A stretch of DNA of 27,601 nt from Salinisphaeraceae bacterium UBA4764 (GCA_002403445.1 DHHU01000015.1:4782-32382), one strand, 5' to 3'. Numbered from the stretch's first letter, positions 1 to 10,605 are shown. The notes: generated by a model from the letters alone, not told the origin. Translations and numbers: made by a program.

Positions 1-2
1 TG

Positions 3-602
3 GGGGCCTGTGGATGCATCAACAGCACGACGTTGTTACAGGCCAAAGACAAGGTGTATAAACTTGAGGATTTATGCGCCGACGATGCTAACGCGAAGCA
101 ATTCATCAACGGCTCATACGCGACGTTCTACCTCGCCCCGGCCGATTATCACCACATCCACCTTCCGTTCGACGCCCAACTGACCGGCGCGACCTACATA
201 CCCGGTCGGTTATTCGGTGTGGGACCGCGTTTTGTACGGGCCGTCCCCCAGCTTTTCACCCGTAATGAACGGGTCGTACTGTCGTTTGCCACCGATGCCG
301 GCGCCCTGGCGCTGGTATTTGTCGGCGCTTTCATTGTGGGCGGCATCCACACGCGTTGGCACGGACAAGTTTGCCCACCACACTCAGCTCAGGCAAAAGC
401 TCTAGATCTGGGCAATGGCGCCGGATTTGACCTTGCCCGTGGTGATATCGTCGGGCATTTCTCGATCGGATCCAGTGTCATTATGCTGATGGCACCGGAG
501 GCTTTTGTTCTTGATCCGGAACTTGAGGTCGGCCAATCCTGCCGGGTGGGTAACTCGATCGGCCAGGCCTTAATCAACGACGTTTCCAGGCAAATGGCAT
601 GA
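3..602 (+). CDS. psd: Phosphatidylserine decarboxylase, 5'-truncated by the window edge
   Basis: Psd decarboxylates phosphatidylserine to phosphatidylethanolamine at the inner membrane, using a pyruvoyl group made by self-cleavage. The reading frame is open from base 3, so the gene begins upstream of the window; the visible TTG at 33 lies inside the conserved stretch LLQAKDKVYKLEDL and is not the start. Conserved landmarks are YHHIHLPFDA (catalytic His region), ARNERV-like TRNERVVL, VGAFIVGGI, and the self-cleavage site. That site reads IGSS (bases 465-476) instead of the usual LGST; cleavage is expected between Gly (468-470) and Ser (471-473). The resulting alpha chain is 43 residues, shorter than in E. 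coli, whose extra C-terminal tail is absent. The 3' end overlaps the end of convergent epmA by 29 bp. The family assignment is firm. Confidence 0.95.
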   Translation, partial: GACGCINSTTLLQAKDKVYKLEDLCADDANAKQFINGSYATFYLAPADYHHIHLPFDAQLTGATYIPGRLFGVGPRFVRAVPQLFTRNERVVLSFATDAGALALVFVGAFIVGGIHTRWHGQVCPPHSAQAKALDLGNGAGFDLARGDIVGHFSIGSSVIMLMAPEAFVLDPELEVGQSCRVGNSIGQALINDVSRQMA

Positions 603-1518
603 CCGACGAAATCTTGTGGTGCCCGAGCTGTAGTGCCAGCAGCCGATCTACGCCGAGTGCTACTCCGGCACATGCGGGCACGCCATGCTGCATGGCTGAC
701 AACAGCTTTTGATCAATAGCTGAGCTAGGAACCGTGGTGCCAAGCGTATGGAAACGCATCCGTCGCTTGGCCAGGTCTGGGTCAGTCAATTCCTCGGCGC
801 CGTTGGCCAATTCCACGCCGTGATAATAGATTTCGAAGCGCAAGGCCGTTCTCTTGTCTTTAGCGGGGGCAACCAGCGACCCGTCTCCGATCGGAAAATG
901 CGTCACGCACACCGGTTGCTCCGCACCCAGTACGGGCTGCACGACCAGCGACATCAGGCAGTCGATCCACATTGCGCGATCATTTGAGTCGGTCGACGCA
1001 TCGGGCGCCACGCCCAGATCGTGCGCGGCATGTGCTAGGGAAGATGTGTTAGCCGAAAATGGATCAAGCCCCACGATTTTCGTGAACACATCCACGAACG
1101 TTCGCGGCGCCGCAACGGGTTTGCCAAGTATCTGACTGAGCAAGACACTGGTCTCACCAATGATCGCCTCAAGATCCAAACCACGCCGATACCATTCCAG
1201 GATGCAGAATTCAGGGCTATGCCAGCGACCGGCCTCGTCCGAGCGAAAGACATGGCCAAGGCTGTAGACATCGTTCAAACCCGCGGCTAGTGCGCGTTTC
1301 AGGGATGCTTCAGGCGAACTTACCAGATAATCGCCCGTAACAGTCGATAGATTCTGCAAGTCACGTTCGGGGATGACACCGCTTGCAATAACAGGCGTGT
1401 CGATTTCCAGCACGCCGCGCTCGCCCATGAACTCACGGAGATCGGCGAGCAGTTGCCCCCGCTTTTCAAGGGTCAATCGCGCTGCCGACGGCCGCCAGTC
1501 GTCGGCCGGCAAACCCAC
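574..1518 (-). CDS. epmA: Elongation factor P--(R)-beta-lysine ligase (EpmA/PoxA/GenX)
   Basis: EpmA is a truncated lysyl-tRNA synthetase paralogue that activates (R)-beta-lysine with ATP and attaches it to Lys34 of EF-P. The 314-residue protein (E. coli 325) has only the class II catalytic core and no anticodon-binding domain. Motif 2 is visible as VFRSDEAGRWHSPEFCILEWY and motif 3 as GVALGVDRLLAL near the C terminus. The start is GTG at 1518; the N terminus WRPSA matches the WQPSA of E. coli EpmA. It lies 10 bp behind the efp stop, so the two are almost certainly co-transcribed and modify the upstream product. Its 3' end overlaps convergent psd by 29 bp. No clear Shine-Dalgarno is visible, which fits translational coupling to efp. 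Confidence 0.95.
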   Translation of the reverse strand: MGLPADDWRPSAARLTLEKRGQLLADLREFMGERGVLEIDTPVIASGVIPERDLQNLSTVTGDYLVSSPEASLKRALAAGLNDVYSLGHVFRSDEAGRWHSPEFCILEWYRRGLDLEAIIGETSVLLSQILGKPVAAPRTFVDVFTKIVGLDPFSANTSSLAHAAHDLGVAPDASTDSNDRAMWIDCLMSLVVQPVLGAEQPVCVTHFPIGDGSLVAPAKDKRTALRFEIYYHGVELANGAEELTDPDLAKRRMRFHTLGTTVPSSAIDQKLLSAMQHGVPACAGVALGVDRLLALQLGHHKISSVMPFAWKRR

Positions 1519-1528
1519 GGTAACGGGA

Positions 1529-2098
1529 TCAGTTGTTGGCGCGCGTGACGTATTCGCCCTTGCGGGTGTCGATCCGCAGCACTTCGCCTTCTTCTATGAA
1601 AAGCGGTACCCGGACGACCGCGCCGGTTTCCAGCGTCGCCGGCTTGCTGCCTCCACTTGACGTGTCGCCGCGAACACCGGGATCGGTCTGGGTGACGGCC
1701 AAATCAACAAAACTGGGAGCCTCGATCTGGAGTGGGCTGCCTTCCCAAAGCGTGACTTCACAGCGGTCCTGGCCTTTCAGCCACTTGGCCGATTCCCCGA
1801 CAGACCCCGGGCTGGCCTGTACCTGTTCGAAATTGTTCGGATCCATAAAATGATAGAACTCGCCGTCATAGAACAAGTACTGCATGGTAGTTTCATGGAC
1901 ATCGGCCAACTCAACGCTTTCACCGGACTTGAACGTTCGTTCCACCACCCGATTGGTGCGCAGATTTCGGAGTTTGACGCGCGAAAACGCCTGACCTTTA
2001 CCAGGCTTGACGAACTCATTCTCGACAATCTCGAACGGATCACCGTCGAGGATGATTTTTAGCCCGCCTTTGAACTGACTGGTATCCACTTGCGCCAT
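1529..2098 (-). CDS. efp: Translation elongation factor P
   Basis: EF-P binds stalled ribosomes between the P and E sites and promotes peptide-bond formation at consecutive prolines. At 189 residues it matches the family (E. coli 188). Domain I carries FVKPGKGQAF, with the modifiable lysine at residue 34, the same position as in E. coli. A lysine there, with epmA and epmB alongside, indicates beta-lysylation; the Arg32 rhamnosylation type is excluded by the residue. The C-terminal OB domains (TLWEGSPLQIEAPSFVDLAVTQTDPGVRGDT) are intact. The gene is divergent from epmB across a 173 bp intergenic region and is followed after 10 bp by epmA. Confidence 0.97.
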   Translation of the reverse strand: MAQVDTSQFKGGLKIILDGDPFEIVENEFVKPGKGQAFSRVKLRNLRTNRVVERTFKSGESVELADVHETTMQYLFYDGEFYHFMDPNNFEQVQASPGSVGESAKWLKGQDRCEVTLWEGSPLQIEAPSFVDLAVTQTDPGVRGDTSSGGSKPATLETGAVVRVPLFIEEGEVLRIDTRKGEYVTRANN

Positions 2099-2146
2099 AA
2101 TTATTGCTGTCCATTCGCTGCTGGCTAATCAAATACCTACCAAATC

Positions 2147-2165
2147 GCACATGACAGACATGTGC
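2147..2165. repeat. Perfect 7-bp inverted repeat in the efp/epmB intergenic region
   Basis: GCACATG (2147-2153) and CATGTGC (2159-2165) flank a 5-nt loop. It lies about 50-65 nt upstream of the efp start codon, between divergent efp and epmB. It could be an mRNA hairpin in the efp leader or a dyad operator. A perfect TATAAT lies further out on the minus strand (2217-2212), but no matching -35 element is apparent. The function is unknown. Confidence 0.35.
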
Positions 2166-2271
2166 ATTTCAAGGCCGTTCGGCCCCGGATCCCGGCACCT
2201 GTCAAACTAGGATTATATCGTATGGGGGAAATCACTTACCCCGACACAGGCCAATCCGACACCATTCAACC

Positions 2272-3318
2272 ATGATCCGAGACACCCAAGGACCACGTTT
2301 CACGAACTCAAGTATAGGGCCCAAAGCGGCCGACACAACGGTTGACTCGGCTCCGAATCCCATTCGTGACGTCGACACATTATTCGACGCGTTGGCGCTG
2401 CCGGACGATGGTCGGCGCGCGGCCGCTCGAACAGCGGCCTCTGCTTTCGGCTTGCGAGTCCCCAGACACTATCTACAACAAATCAATCCCGGCGACATCA
2501 ATGATCCGCTGTTGCGGCAGATTATGCCCCTAAGCGCCGAGACAACCGATCCAGCCGGCGAAGTCGACGCAGTTGGGGATCGTGACGCCAGCTTGGGCAA
2601 CGGGGTGCTACACAAGTATCATGGTCGAGTACTTCTCGTGACGACCGGCGCCTGTGCGGTCCATTGCCGGTACTGCTTTCGACGTCATTTTGATTACGCC
2701 GAGGATCATTCGGGCGGTTCCAACGAAGCCCGCGCTCTGAAAGCGATCAGTTCCGATGAAACGATCAAAGAAGTAATACTTTCTGGCGGCGATCCACTCT
2801 CACTAAGTAATGCACGGCTCAAGCGGCTAGTGCACCAGATACAGGCAATAGAACATGTTGAAACACTGCGCCTGCACAGCCGCACGCCGGTAGTTGAGCC
2901 GAGCCGTTTGGATGATGCGTTGCTCGAGATTCTGGCTGCGAGTTCTCTACGTGTCGTTTTGGTGATACATGCCAATCACCCCCGTGAACTCTCACCTCAG
3001 GTATTGAAGCGTATGAGGGCGGCAGCAACGTCAAATATCACCCTGTTGAACCAGTCAGTATTGCTCAACGGGGTTAACGATAAAGTCGAGACACTCAAGT
3101 GGTTGTCTGAGCGTCTTTTTGAAGCCCACGTCCTGCCGTATTATCTACATCTGCTCGACCCGGTCCCCGGAACCTTGCATTTTGAGGTTAACACAAGGAC
3201 TGCAACCCAGCTCATCGAAGCACTGGCGGTTCAGCTTCCGGGGTATCTCGTTCCCAAACTTGCGAAAGAGACCGCAGGCGCGCAAACTAAGTTTACATAC
3301 GCCAATTATGTGCGTTAA
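2272..3318 (+). CDS. epmB: EF-P beta-lysylation protein EpmB (lysine 2,3-aminomutase)
   Basis: EpmB is a radical-SAM, PLP-dependent aminomutase that converts (S)-alpha-lysine to (R)-beta-lysine, the substrate EpmA attaches to EF-P. The radical-SAM cluster motif CxxxCxxC is intact at Cys128, Cys132 and Cys135, within GACAVHCRYCFRRHF. FGLRVPR, DPLLRQ, LHKYHGR, SGGDPL, LHSRTPVV, LLNQSVLL and YYLHLLDPV all match EpmB. The C-terminal Lys in AGAQTKF aligns with the PLP-binding Lys region of aminomutases (alignment by eye). Length is 348 residues (E. coli 342); the first roughly 35 residues are poorly conserved, so the exact start is uncertain. It is divergent from efp and followed 36 bp later by the FimX-like gene on the same strand. 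Confidence 0.95.
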   Translation: MIRDTQGPRFTNSSIGPKAADTTVDSAPNPIRDVDTLFDALALPDDGRRAAARTAASAFGLRVPRHYLQQINPGDINDPLLRQIMPLSAETTDPAGEVDAVGDRDASLGNGVLHKYHGRVLLVTTGACAVHCRYCFRRHFDYAEDHSGGSNEARALKAISSDETIKEVILSGGDPLSLSNARLKRLVHQIQAIEHVETLRLHSRTPVVEPSRLDDALLEILAASSLRVVLVIHANHPRELSPQVLKRMRAAATSNITLLNQSVLLNGVNDKVETLKWLSERLFEAHVLPYYLHLLDPVPGTLHFEVNTRTATQLIEALAVQLPGYLVPKLAKETAGAQTKFTYANYVR

Positions 3319-3354
3319 GCCAAATAATAACGCTTAACGCTTCAAGGTGGTCTG

Positions 3355-5859
3355 ATGGAGGCGGGTTCGCGTTTTACCACCCACGATATCGATGCCGACA
3401 TGGCTCTGGACCCCAAGCCATGTGTGCTCTTGCTGGGCCGAGATGATTCGGCACGTGAAACGGTGCATTTGGCCTTGGAATCACTCGTCGATGAAGTCGA
3501 CGTAGTTGTCTTCAACGATGCGCAAACGTTCTCGATTAACGACAATACGAATGATATTGCGTTGGTTGTCATTATCGCTAGTGGTGATGGGAAGCTTGAT
3601 AGCCACTGGGCCTCAAGCTTAGTCGAACGGCAGACTCTGGCACCGGTCATATTGGTCGACACCGATAATGCTGGTTTTGATACACCATCCGCCAAAATCG
3701 CATGGCGCCATGTCGGGCTTAAAAACCACACAGAACTCAATAGCACACTGGATTCCGGAATCCGCATTGGGCACCTGCGCCTTGCCTTAGATAACGCTCG
3801 TGAGCGTCAGTCACTGATGCGTGCCGGTATTGCAGCCATTCTCAACCAAAACGACACCGCAAGTGCCGTGCTCAACGACACCACGTTGGCGGAGCCCACA
3901 CCGGCACTAGCTGGCCTATTTGGTGCCAGATCGATCGATAGGGTTTCTGGTTCTGATATACGAGACTGGATCAAGGAAGCCGACCTGCCGACCTTCCATG
4001 ATGTTCTGAAACACGCACAAGAAGAATCAACCGCAGCCGATGCTGTTGTGCGTATCGTCACCCCGGATGATGTCGAATACGGCCTACGTATTTCGATCGC
4101 GCCGCCACGCTGGTCCGGCGACGAGACAACTACCAGAACCATGAATATGGTGGTTGCCAGTGCCGACAACAGATTTCGGCCGGATCTTCTGGCTTATTCC
4201 GGCCACACGCAAATCGGGGGTCGGATGGCACTGCATAACGATCTGGCTGCGCCGCGTAATCAGGCCAAACAGGCCGGCTATGGACTTATCGCCATCCAGG
4301 TCGATGATCTGCAGGCGATCGAAGACAATCACGGACTGGCTGCAACAGAGATCTTCGCCCATCGTTTGGGCTTGGCGATCGCCGAAATGCTCAATGAACG
4401 AAACCGTTTATACCGCACCGATACCGGCCGGTTCGTGGTATTTGTCGAGCGCAACACGGCAGAATCCATCAAGGATCTATCAGAATCGTTACAAGCCAGC
4501 CTAACGGATCGCCGCATCGACGAGTACGCCGATACAAGCGCCACGGTAACGATCAGCGTATGCCATATTGAGCTCAACGAAGGGGCCCAAACGGATTGGT
4601 CTCACGACGATCGTCTCGCACGGGTCTTGCGTGGCGTCGACGCGCTATCCCGGCTTGGCGGGAACAATGTCGCACATCACGGCGCCGTAGCCGCTATCGA
4701 GGCCTATGAGGCCCAGTTGGCCACTGAGGAAGAATCCGACGCGGGTCATCATGGCATTGAAACTGAACGTGCATTTGATACCCCATCTGGGGCTGGCGAC
4801 GAGAGCCGTGAATCGGCGTTGGAACCAGTTTGGGGCCAAGAGGCGCCACCGCCGGCAAGCAACACGCACGCGCTACAAATGGTCAACGATACCGATCGAG
4901 ATTTGAGCAGCATCGGCTCAAATGCTGAAAAAAGCGAGTTCGAGGTCACAAAAAGGCCCGCTAACTCCAGCGACTTGGATTTGACGAATGCGGACGCGAC
5001 CAGGGACTCCGATGCCGGCGACACAGCTGCGATCGATAACCCATCGACGATTGAGTCTGGGACGCAAGTACATGAGTTGCAGGGAAACTTAAACGAGGAT
5101 CCAGAGGCTTTGGATCAAACGCCATGGACGCATGCGTTACGCCAAGCGCTGGAAAAGGATGGCTTCAGACTGGCTTATCAAGGTGTAACCAGCCTTTCCG
5201 GTATTGGAAACCCCTATTTTGAAGTGCTACTGCGTTACGTGGATGAGACAGGCCAATTGATTTCAGCTGGAGAATTCCTGTCGGATGCTGAGCGGTCCGG
5301 GTTGATGCCGCGTATTGATCGTTGGGTTACCCATCAAGCACTTCATGTCATTAGCGAACAACGCGAGGCGAAAAAACCTATCGGATTGTTCGTCAAACTA
5401 TCACCCCTGTTATTGCCGGAATCTAGGGATTTCCTGAACTGGCTGTTCAAAACTGCTGATGAGCGGCGCATTGAGCGCGCGGATATTATTTTCAGTTTTC
5501 GCGAAAGTGACATCAACTATTACGGCAAACCGATGGAGGCGCTGATCTCGGAGCTAAGCCAAGAGGGTTTCAGGACAGCACTTACTCACGTAAGCGGGAA
5601 ACATAGTGCCAGCATCCTGTTGAGCCGAGTACCGTTTAACTTCGTGAAATTGTCGGCCTCATTCGCGCACTCGTTTATCACCAACGACGACGAGCGGCCT
5701 TTGCACGAGATGATCGAGGAGTTACAAAGCCATAACGTACCCTTCATAGCCGATCAAATCGAAGACGCGGACGCCATGGCCAAGCTATGGCAGGCCGGCA
5801 TCAATTACGTTCAAGGCTACTTCATACAGGAGCCGGATACTAAAACATTTCCCGAGTAG
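3355..5859 (+). CDS. FimX-like degenerate REC-PAS-GGDEF-EAL protein, probable c-di-GMP effector
   Basis: This 834-residue cytoplasmic protein resembles FimX, the c-di-GMP-binding regulator of type IV pili. By eye the order is: a receiver-like domain (about 20-165) lacking the phospho-acceptor Asp; a PAS-like region (about 165-280); a degenerate GGDEF domain (about 285-445) with TDTGRF (355-360) in place of the GGDEF motif; an acidic low-complexity linker (about 446-588); and an EAL domain (about 590-830). EAL reads EVL (623-625), DDFGTG is replaced by THVSGK (744-749), and KID by KLS, so the metal and catalytic residues for c-di-GMP hydrolysis are gone. YQG (608-610), LLR (625-627) and VQGYF, which belong to the nucleotide pocket region, remain. 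Binding without turnover is therefore likely. The start is supported by AAGGTGG just upstream of the ATG. No pilus genes are visible here. Confidence 0.8.
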   Translation: MEAGSRFTTHDIDADMALDPKPCVLLLGRDDSARETVHLALESLVDEVDVVVFNDAQTFSINDNTNDIALVVIIASGDGKLDSHWASSLVERQTLAPVILVDTDNAGFDTPSAKIAWRHVGLKNHTELNSTLDSGIRIGHLRLALDNARERQSLMRAGIAAILNQNDTASAVLNDTTLAEPTPALAGLFGARSIDRVSGSDIRDWIKEADLPTFHDVLKHAQEESTAADAVVRIVTPDDVEYGLRISIAPPRWSGDETTTRTMNMVVASADNRFRPDLLAYSGHTQIGGRMALHNDLAAPRNQAKQAGYGLIAIQVDDLQAIEDNHGLAATEIFAHRLGLAIAEMLNERNRLYRTDTGRFVVFVERNTAESIKDLSESLQASLTDRRIDEYADTSATVTISVCHIELNEGAQTDWSHDDRLARVLRGVDALSRLGGNNVAHHGAVAAIEAYEAQLATEEESDAGHHGIETERAFDTPSGAGDESRESALEPVWGQEAPPPASNTHALQMVNDTDRDLSSIGSNAEKSEFEVTKRPANSSDLDLTNADATRDSDAGDTAAIDNPSTIESGTQVHELQGNLNEDPEALDQTPWTHALRQALEKDGFRLAYQGVTSLSGIGNPYFEVLLRYVDETGQLISAGEFLSDAERSGLMPRIDRWVTHQALHVISEQREAKKPIGLFVKLSPLLLPESRDFLNWLFKTADERRIERADIIFSFRESDINYYGKPMEALISELSQEGFRTALTHVSGKHSASILLSRVPFNFVKLSASFAHSFITNDDERPLHEMIEELQSHNVPFIADQIEDADAMAKLWQAGINYVQGYFIQEPDTKTFPE

Positions 5860-5907
5860 AGAGCGCGTGCTCGGACAACGCGATCACCAACTGACTTGGT
5901 TCCGGAA

Positions 5908-6228
5908 TCATTCTGGCGTATGAGCCGGCTTATCAACGTCGAAAGACTCAACACTCGATGGTTCGGCGCTGCCATCGGCGCCCACTAACTGGTCGACGCG
6001 CAATTCGGCGTTTTTCAACATCGTCTGACATTGTTTCGTAAGAACGACACCCCGCTCGAAACTTGAAAGCGACTGCTCCAAAGTCATTTCACCGGATTCC
6101 AGCGTCGCCACAATAGACTCCAACTCCGCAAGTGCGGCTTCAAACCCGGCTAGCCCTGGCTCATCGGTAAATTGTGCGGTGCCGCTGGCCTCCGCGTTGT
6201 CCGTTTCGCTCATTTCTTCATTCGTCAT
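5908..6228 (-). CDS. xseB: Exodeoxyribonuclease VII small subunit
   Basis: XseB is the small subunit of the single-strand-specific exonuclease VII and assembles in several copies around XseA. The conserved core FEAALAELESIVATLESGEMTLEQSLSSFERGVVL is unmistakable, followed by the C-terminal helix NAELRV and an acidic tail. The open frame extends to a TTG at 6267, but the family starts close to the core and a perfect TATAAT lies at 6240-6235 inside that extension. ATG 6228 (MTNEEM) or ATG 6213 (MSETD) is therefore more credible; neither has a good Shine-Dalgarno. The usual downstream partners ispA and dxs are absent: the 3' neighbour is the convergent FimX-like gene and parE is divergent. Confidence 0.85.
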   Translation of the reverse strand: MTNEEMSETDNAEASGTAQFTDEPGLAGFEAALAELESIVATLESGEMTLEQSLSSFERGVVLTKQCQTMLKNAELRVDQLVGADGSAEPSSVESFDVDKPAHTPE

Positions 6229-6358
6229 ACCGGGATTATAAGACATACAAGCGTCTATCTTGTTCAAGGTTAACGTCTGGCTTACTGTAGCGTGGCTAGT
6301 GGCTATTAAGTACCGCCAACGACGCCATGAATAATTCGCTAATCAACAGTCAATCCCG

Positions 6359-8272
<1,914 letters not shown>

Positions 8273-8293
8273 CTCTAGAGCCGATACACCTCA

Positions 8294-10525
8294 ATGCTGG
8301 ATACTGAAAGCGAACAGCAATCGCTCGGCGAATTTGCCGAAAACGCATATCTGAACTATGCCATGTACGTGGTACTCGACCGTGCCCTGCCGCATGTGGG
8401 GGACGGTCTGAAACCAGTACAACGCCGAATCATCTACGCCATGTCGGAACTCGGGCTTTCGGCATCGTCGAAACCCAAAAAAGCTGCGCGCACGGTGGGT
8501 GACGTTATCGGCAAGTTTCATCCGCATGGTGACTCGGCCTGCTACGAAGCCATGGTCATCATGGCACAGCCGTTCACTTATCGTTATCCGTTAGTGGACG
8601 GCCACGGCAACTGGGGTACGGCGGACGACCCGAAATCGTTTGCGGCCATGCGCTACACCGAATCTCGGCTGACGACCTATGCTGCCACGCTGCTCAGCGA
8701 GCTGCGGCAAGGGACAGTCGATTGGCAACCGAATTTCGATGCCACTGTCTATGAGCCCGTCACACTGCCCGCACGCTTGCCCAATGTGTTGCTCAACGGT
8801 GGCACCGGAATTGCGGTGGGTATGGCCACCGATATCCCACCTCACAATCTACGTGAAGTAGCCAACGCCGCCCTTCATCTACTGGATGATCCGGAAGCTG
8901 ACAGTGCTGCACTAGCCGAACACATGCCGGGGCCGGATTTCCCCACCGGGGCTGAAATCATTACGCCGGCGGCGGATTTGGCGCGAATATATGCAACAGG
9001 CCAAGGGCAAGTACGCGTGCGCGCGACCTATCAAGTAGCCGACGGCGAGATCATCATCGATAGCTTGCCGTATCAGGCCTCGGCGGCGCGTATTCAAGAA
9101 GAAATCGCAGGCCAGATGACGGCCAAAAAACTGCCGATGGTGGTCGATGTTCGCGACGAATCGAATCACGAAACTCCGGTCAGGCTGGTGATTGTAGTAC
9201 GCCACAAACGGATCGAGCACGACGCGTTGATGCGTCATCTTTTTGCAACGACGGGTTTGGAAAAGACTGTACGCATCAATCTCAACGTCGTCGGAACCGA
9301 CGGCGCACCGCAGGTCAAATCATTGGCGGAACTGCTCAGCGAGTGGCTGGGATACCGCCGCCGTACTGTCGAACGTCGGTTGAATCATCGCTTGGACGCC
9401 GTCAAGGCACGGTTGCACATTCTGGCCGGCCTGCACACGGCGTACTTAAACATCGATGAAGTTGTGGCCATCATTCGCAACGAGGATGACCCTGACGCCG
9501 AGCTGGCACGTCGGTTCAACCTCTCGGAAAGTCAGACAAAAGCCATCCTCGATCTGCGACTGCGCCATCTGGTCAGACTCGAAGAGTACCGGATCGCCGG
9601 CGAACGCGACGAACTTGCGGCCGAACGCGATACCCTGCAAGCCACGTTGAGTGATGCCCGACGCTTGACCAGTCAAATACGCGACGAGCTGGCTGCCGAC
9701 GCCGATCAATACGGAGATGAGCGTCGTACGGCACTGGTTGAACGCGCCGCTGCCACTGCCATGAGCGAGGCTGAACGGACTCCGGCCGAAAATATAACCG
9801 TGGTGCTATCCCAGCATGGCTGGATACGTGCGGCCAAGAATCACGACATCGACCCGCGCACACTAAACTATCGCAGCGGCGACGACTATCTTGCCAGCAC
9901 CACAGGTCGCTCGGATCAAAACCTTATAGTAATCGGCGGTGATGGACGTGCCTACAGCGTAGATCCGCGTCGTTTGCCGGACGCGCGGCGTCAGGGCCAA
10001 CCGCTAACCTCCACGCTATCAACAACGTCCGAACACGGCTTCGTCGGCGTGGCCCTGGGCCCGGATAACATGCGCTGCATACTGGCTGCTGACACGGGTT
10101 ACGGGTTGGTTACGACGCTAGGCGCGCTCGTCTCCCGTCAAAAAGCCGGCAAGACGGCGCTGCAACCAGCAGAAGGCGCGGTTGCGCTTGACCCTGCCAC
10201 GACAAGCATTCAAGCCGATACGGTTGAAGTCTGTCTATTGGCCGACAATGGTCGCCTGTTGCTTCTGCCCATTGATGCTTTGCCCAATCAAGCCCGTGGA
10301 CGCGGCAACAAGCTGATCGCACTAGACAGCTCCGAGCACTTGATGGCTGTCCGCGCCTTGGGTGAGAGCGATACAATCGTTGTATTCAGTGGCAACCGTC
10401 CCACCCGTATCAAACCGCGTCAGCGCGACGCCTATCGGGGCAAACGAGCGTCGCGGGGCACCCTGCTACCCCGCGGTTATCAACGCGACCTTGCGCTCAG
10501 CGTCGAGCGCAAGACCTACGATTGA
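8294..10525 (+). CDS. parC: DNA topoisomerase IV subunit A
   Basis: ParC is the DNA cleavage-religation subunit of topoisomerase IV. The N-terminal breakage-reunion domain shows NYAMYVVLDRALP, GDGLKPVQRRI, HPHGDSACYEAMV and AAMRYTESRL. The catalytic tyrosine is Tyr121 (E. coli Tyr120). The quinolone-resistance positions equivalent to E. coli Ser80 and Glu84 are Ser81 and Glu85, both wild type. A coiled-coil region (about 355-490) precedes a C-terminal beta-pinwheel (about 500-735) built from degenerate repeats such as VIGGDGRAYSV and VFSGNRPTRIK. Length is 743 residues (E. coli 752). It forms a tight operon with parE and converges on era. Confidence 0.96.
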   Translation: MLDTESEQQSLGEFAENAYLNYAMYVVLDRALPHVGDGLKPVQRRIIYAMSELGLSASSKPKKAARTVGDVIGKFHPHGDSACYEAMVIMAQPFTYRYPLVDGHGNWGTADDPKSFAAMRYTESRLTTYAATLLSELRQGTVDWQPNFDATVYEPVTLPARLPNVLLNGGTGIAVGMATDIPPHNLREVANAALHLLDDPEADSAALAEHMPGPDFPTGAEIITPAADLARIYATGQGQVRVRATYQVADGEIIIDSLPYQASAARIQEEIAGQMTAKKLPMVVDVRDESNHETPVRLVIVVRHKRIEHDALMRHLFATTGLEKTVRINLNVVGTDGAPQVKSLAELLSEWLGYRRRTVERRLNHRLDAVKARLHILAGLHTAYLNIDEVVAIIRNEDDPDAELARRFNLSESQTKAILDLRLRHLVRLEEYRIAGERDELAAERDTLQATLSDARRLTSQIRDELAADADQYGDERRTALVERAAATAMSEAERTPAENITVVLSQHGWIRAAKNHDIDPRTLNYRSGDDYLASTTGRSDQNLIVIGGDGRAYSVDPRRLPDARRQGQPLTSTLSTTSEHGFVGVALGPDNMRCILAADTGYGLVTTLGALVSRQKAGKTALQPAEGAVALDPATTSIQADTVEVCLLADNGRLLLLPIDALPNQARGRGNKLIALDSSEHLMAVRALGESDTIVVFSGNRPTRIKPRQRDAYRGKRASRGTLLPRGYQRDLALSVERKTYD

Positions 10526-10605
10526 TTGTTTGTCCTGATCAATCACCCCTCAGGATTCAGTGACGGCTTAGCTTTCTTACGGTCAACAACCCGGCAATTT
10601 TCACT

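Noticed and set aside
6268..6358. Possible divergent promoters for parE in the xseB-parE gap
   Set aside because: Best candidate -35/-10 pairs match only about 3 of 6 at each box.
10533..10555. TCCTGA/TCAGGA stem between convergent parC and era
   Set aside because: Only 6 bp with an 11-nt loop and no T-tract; too weak to call a terminator.
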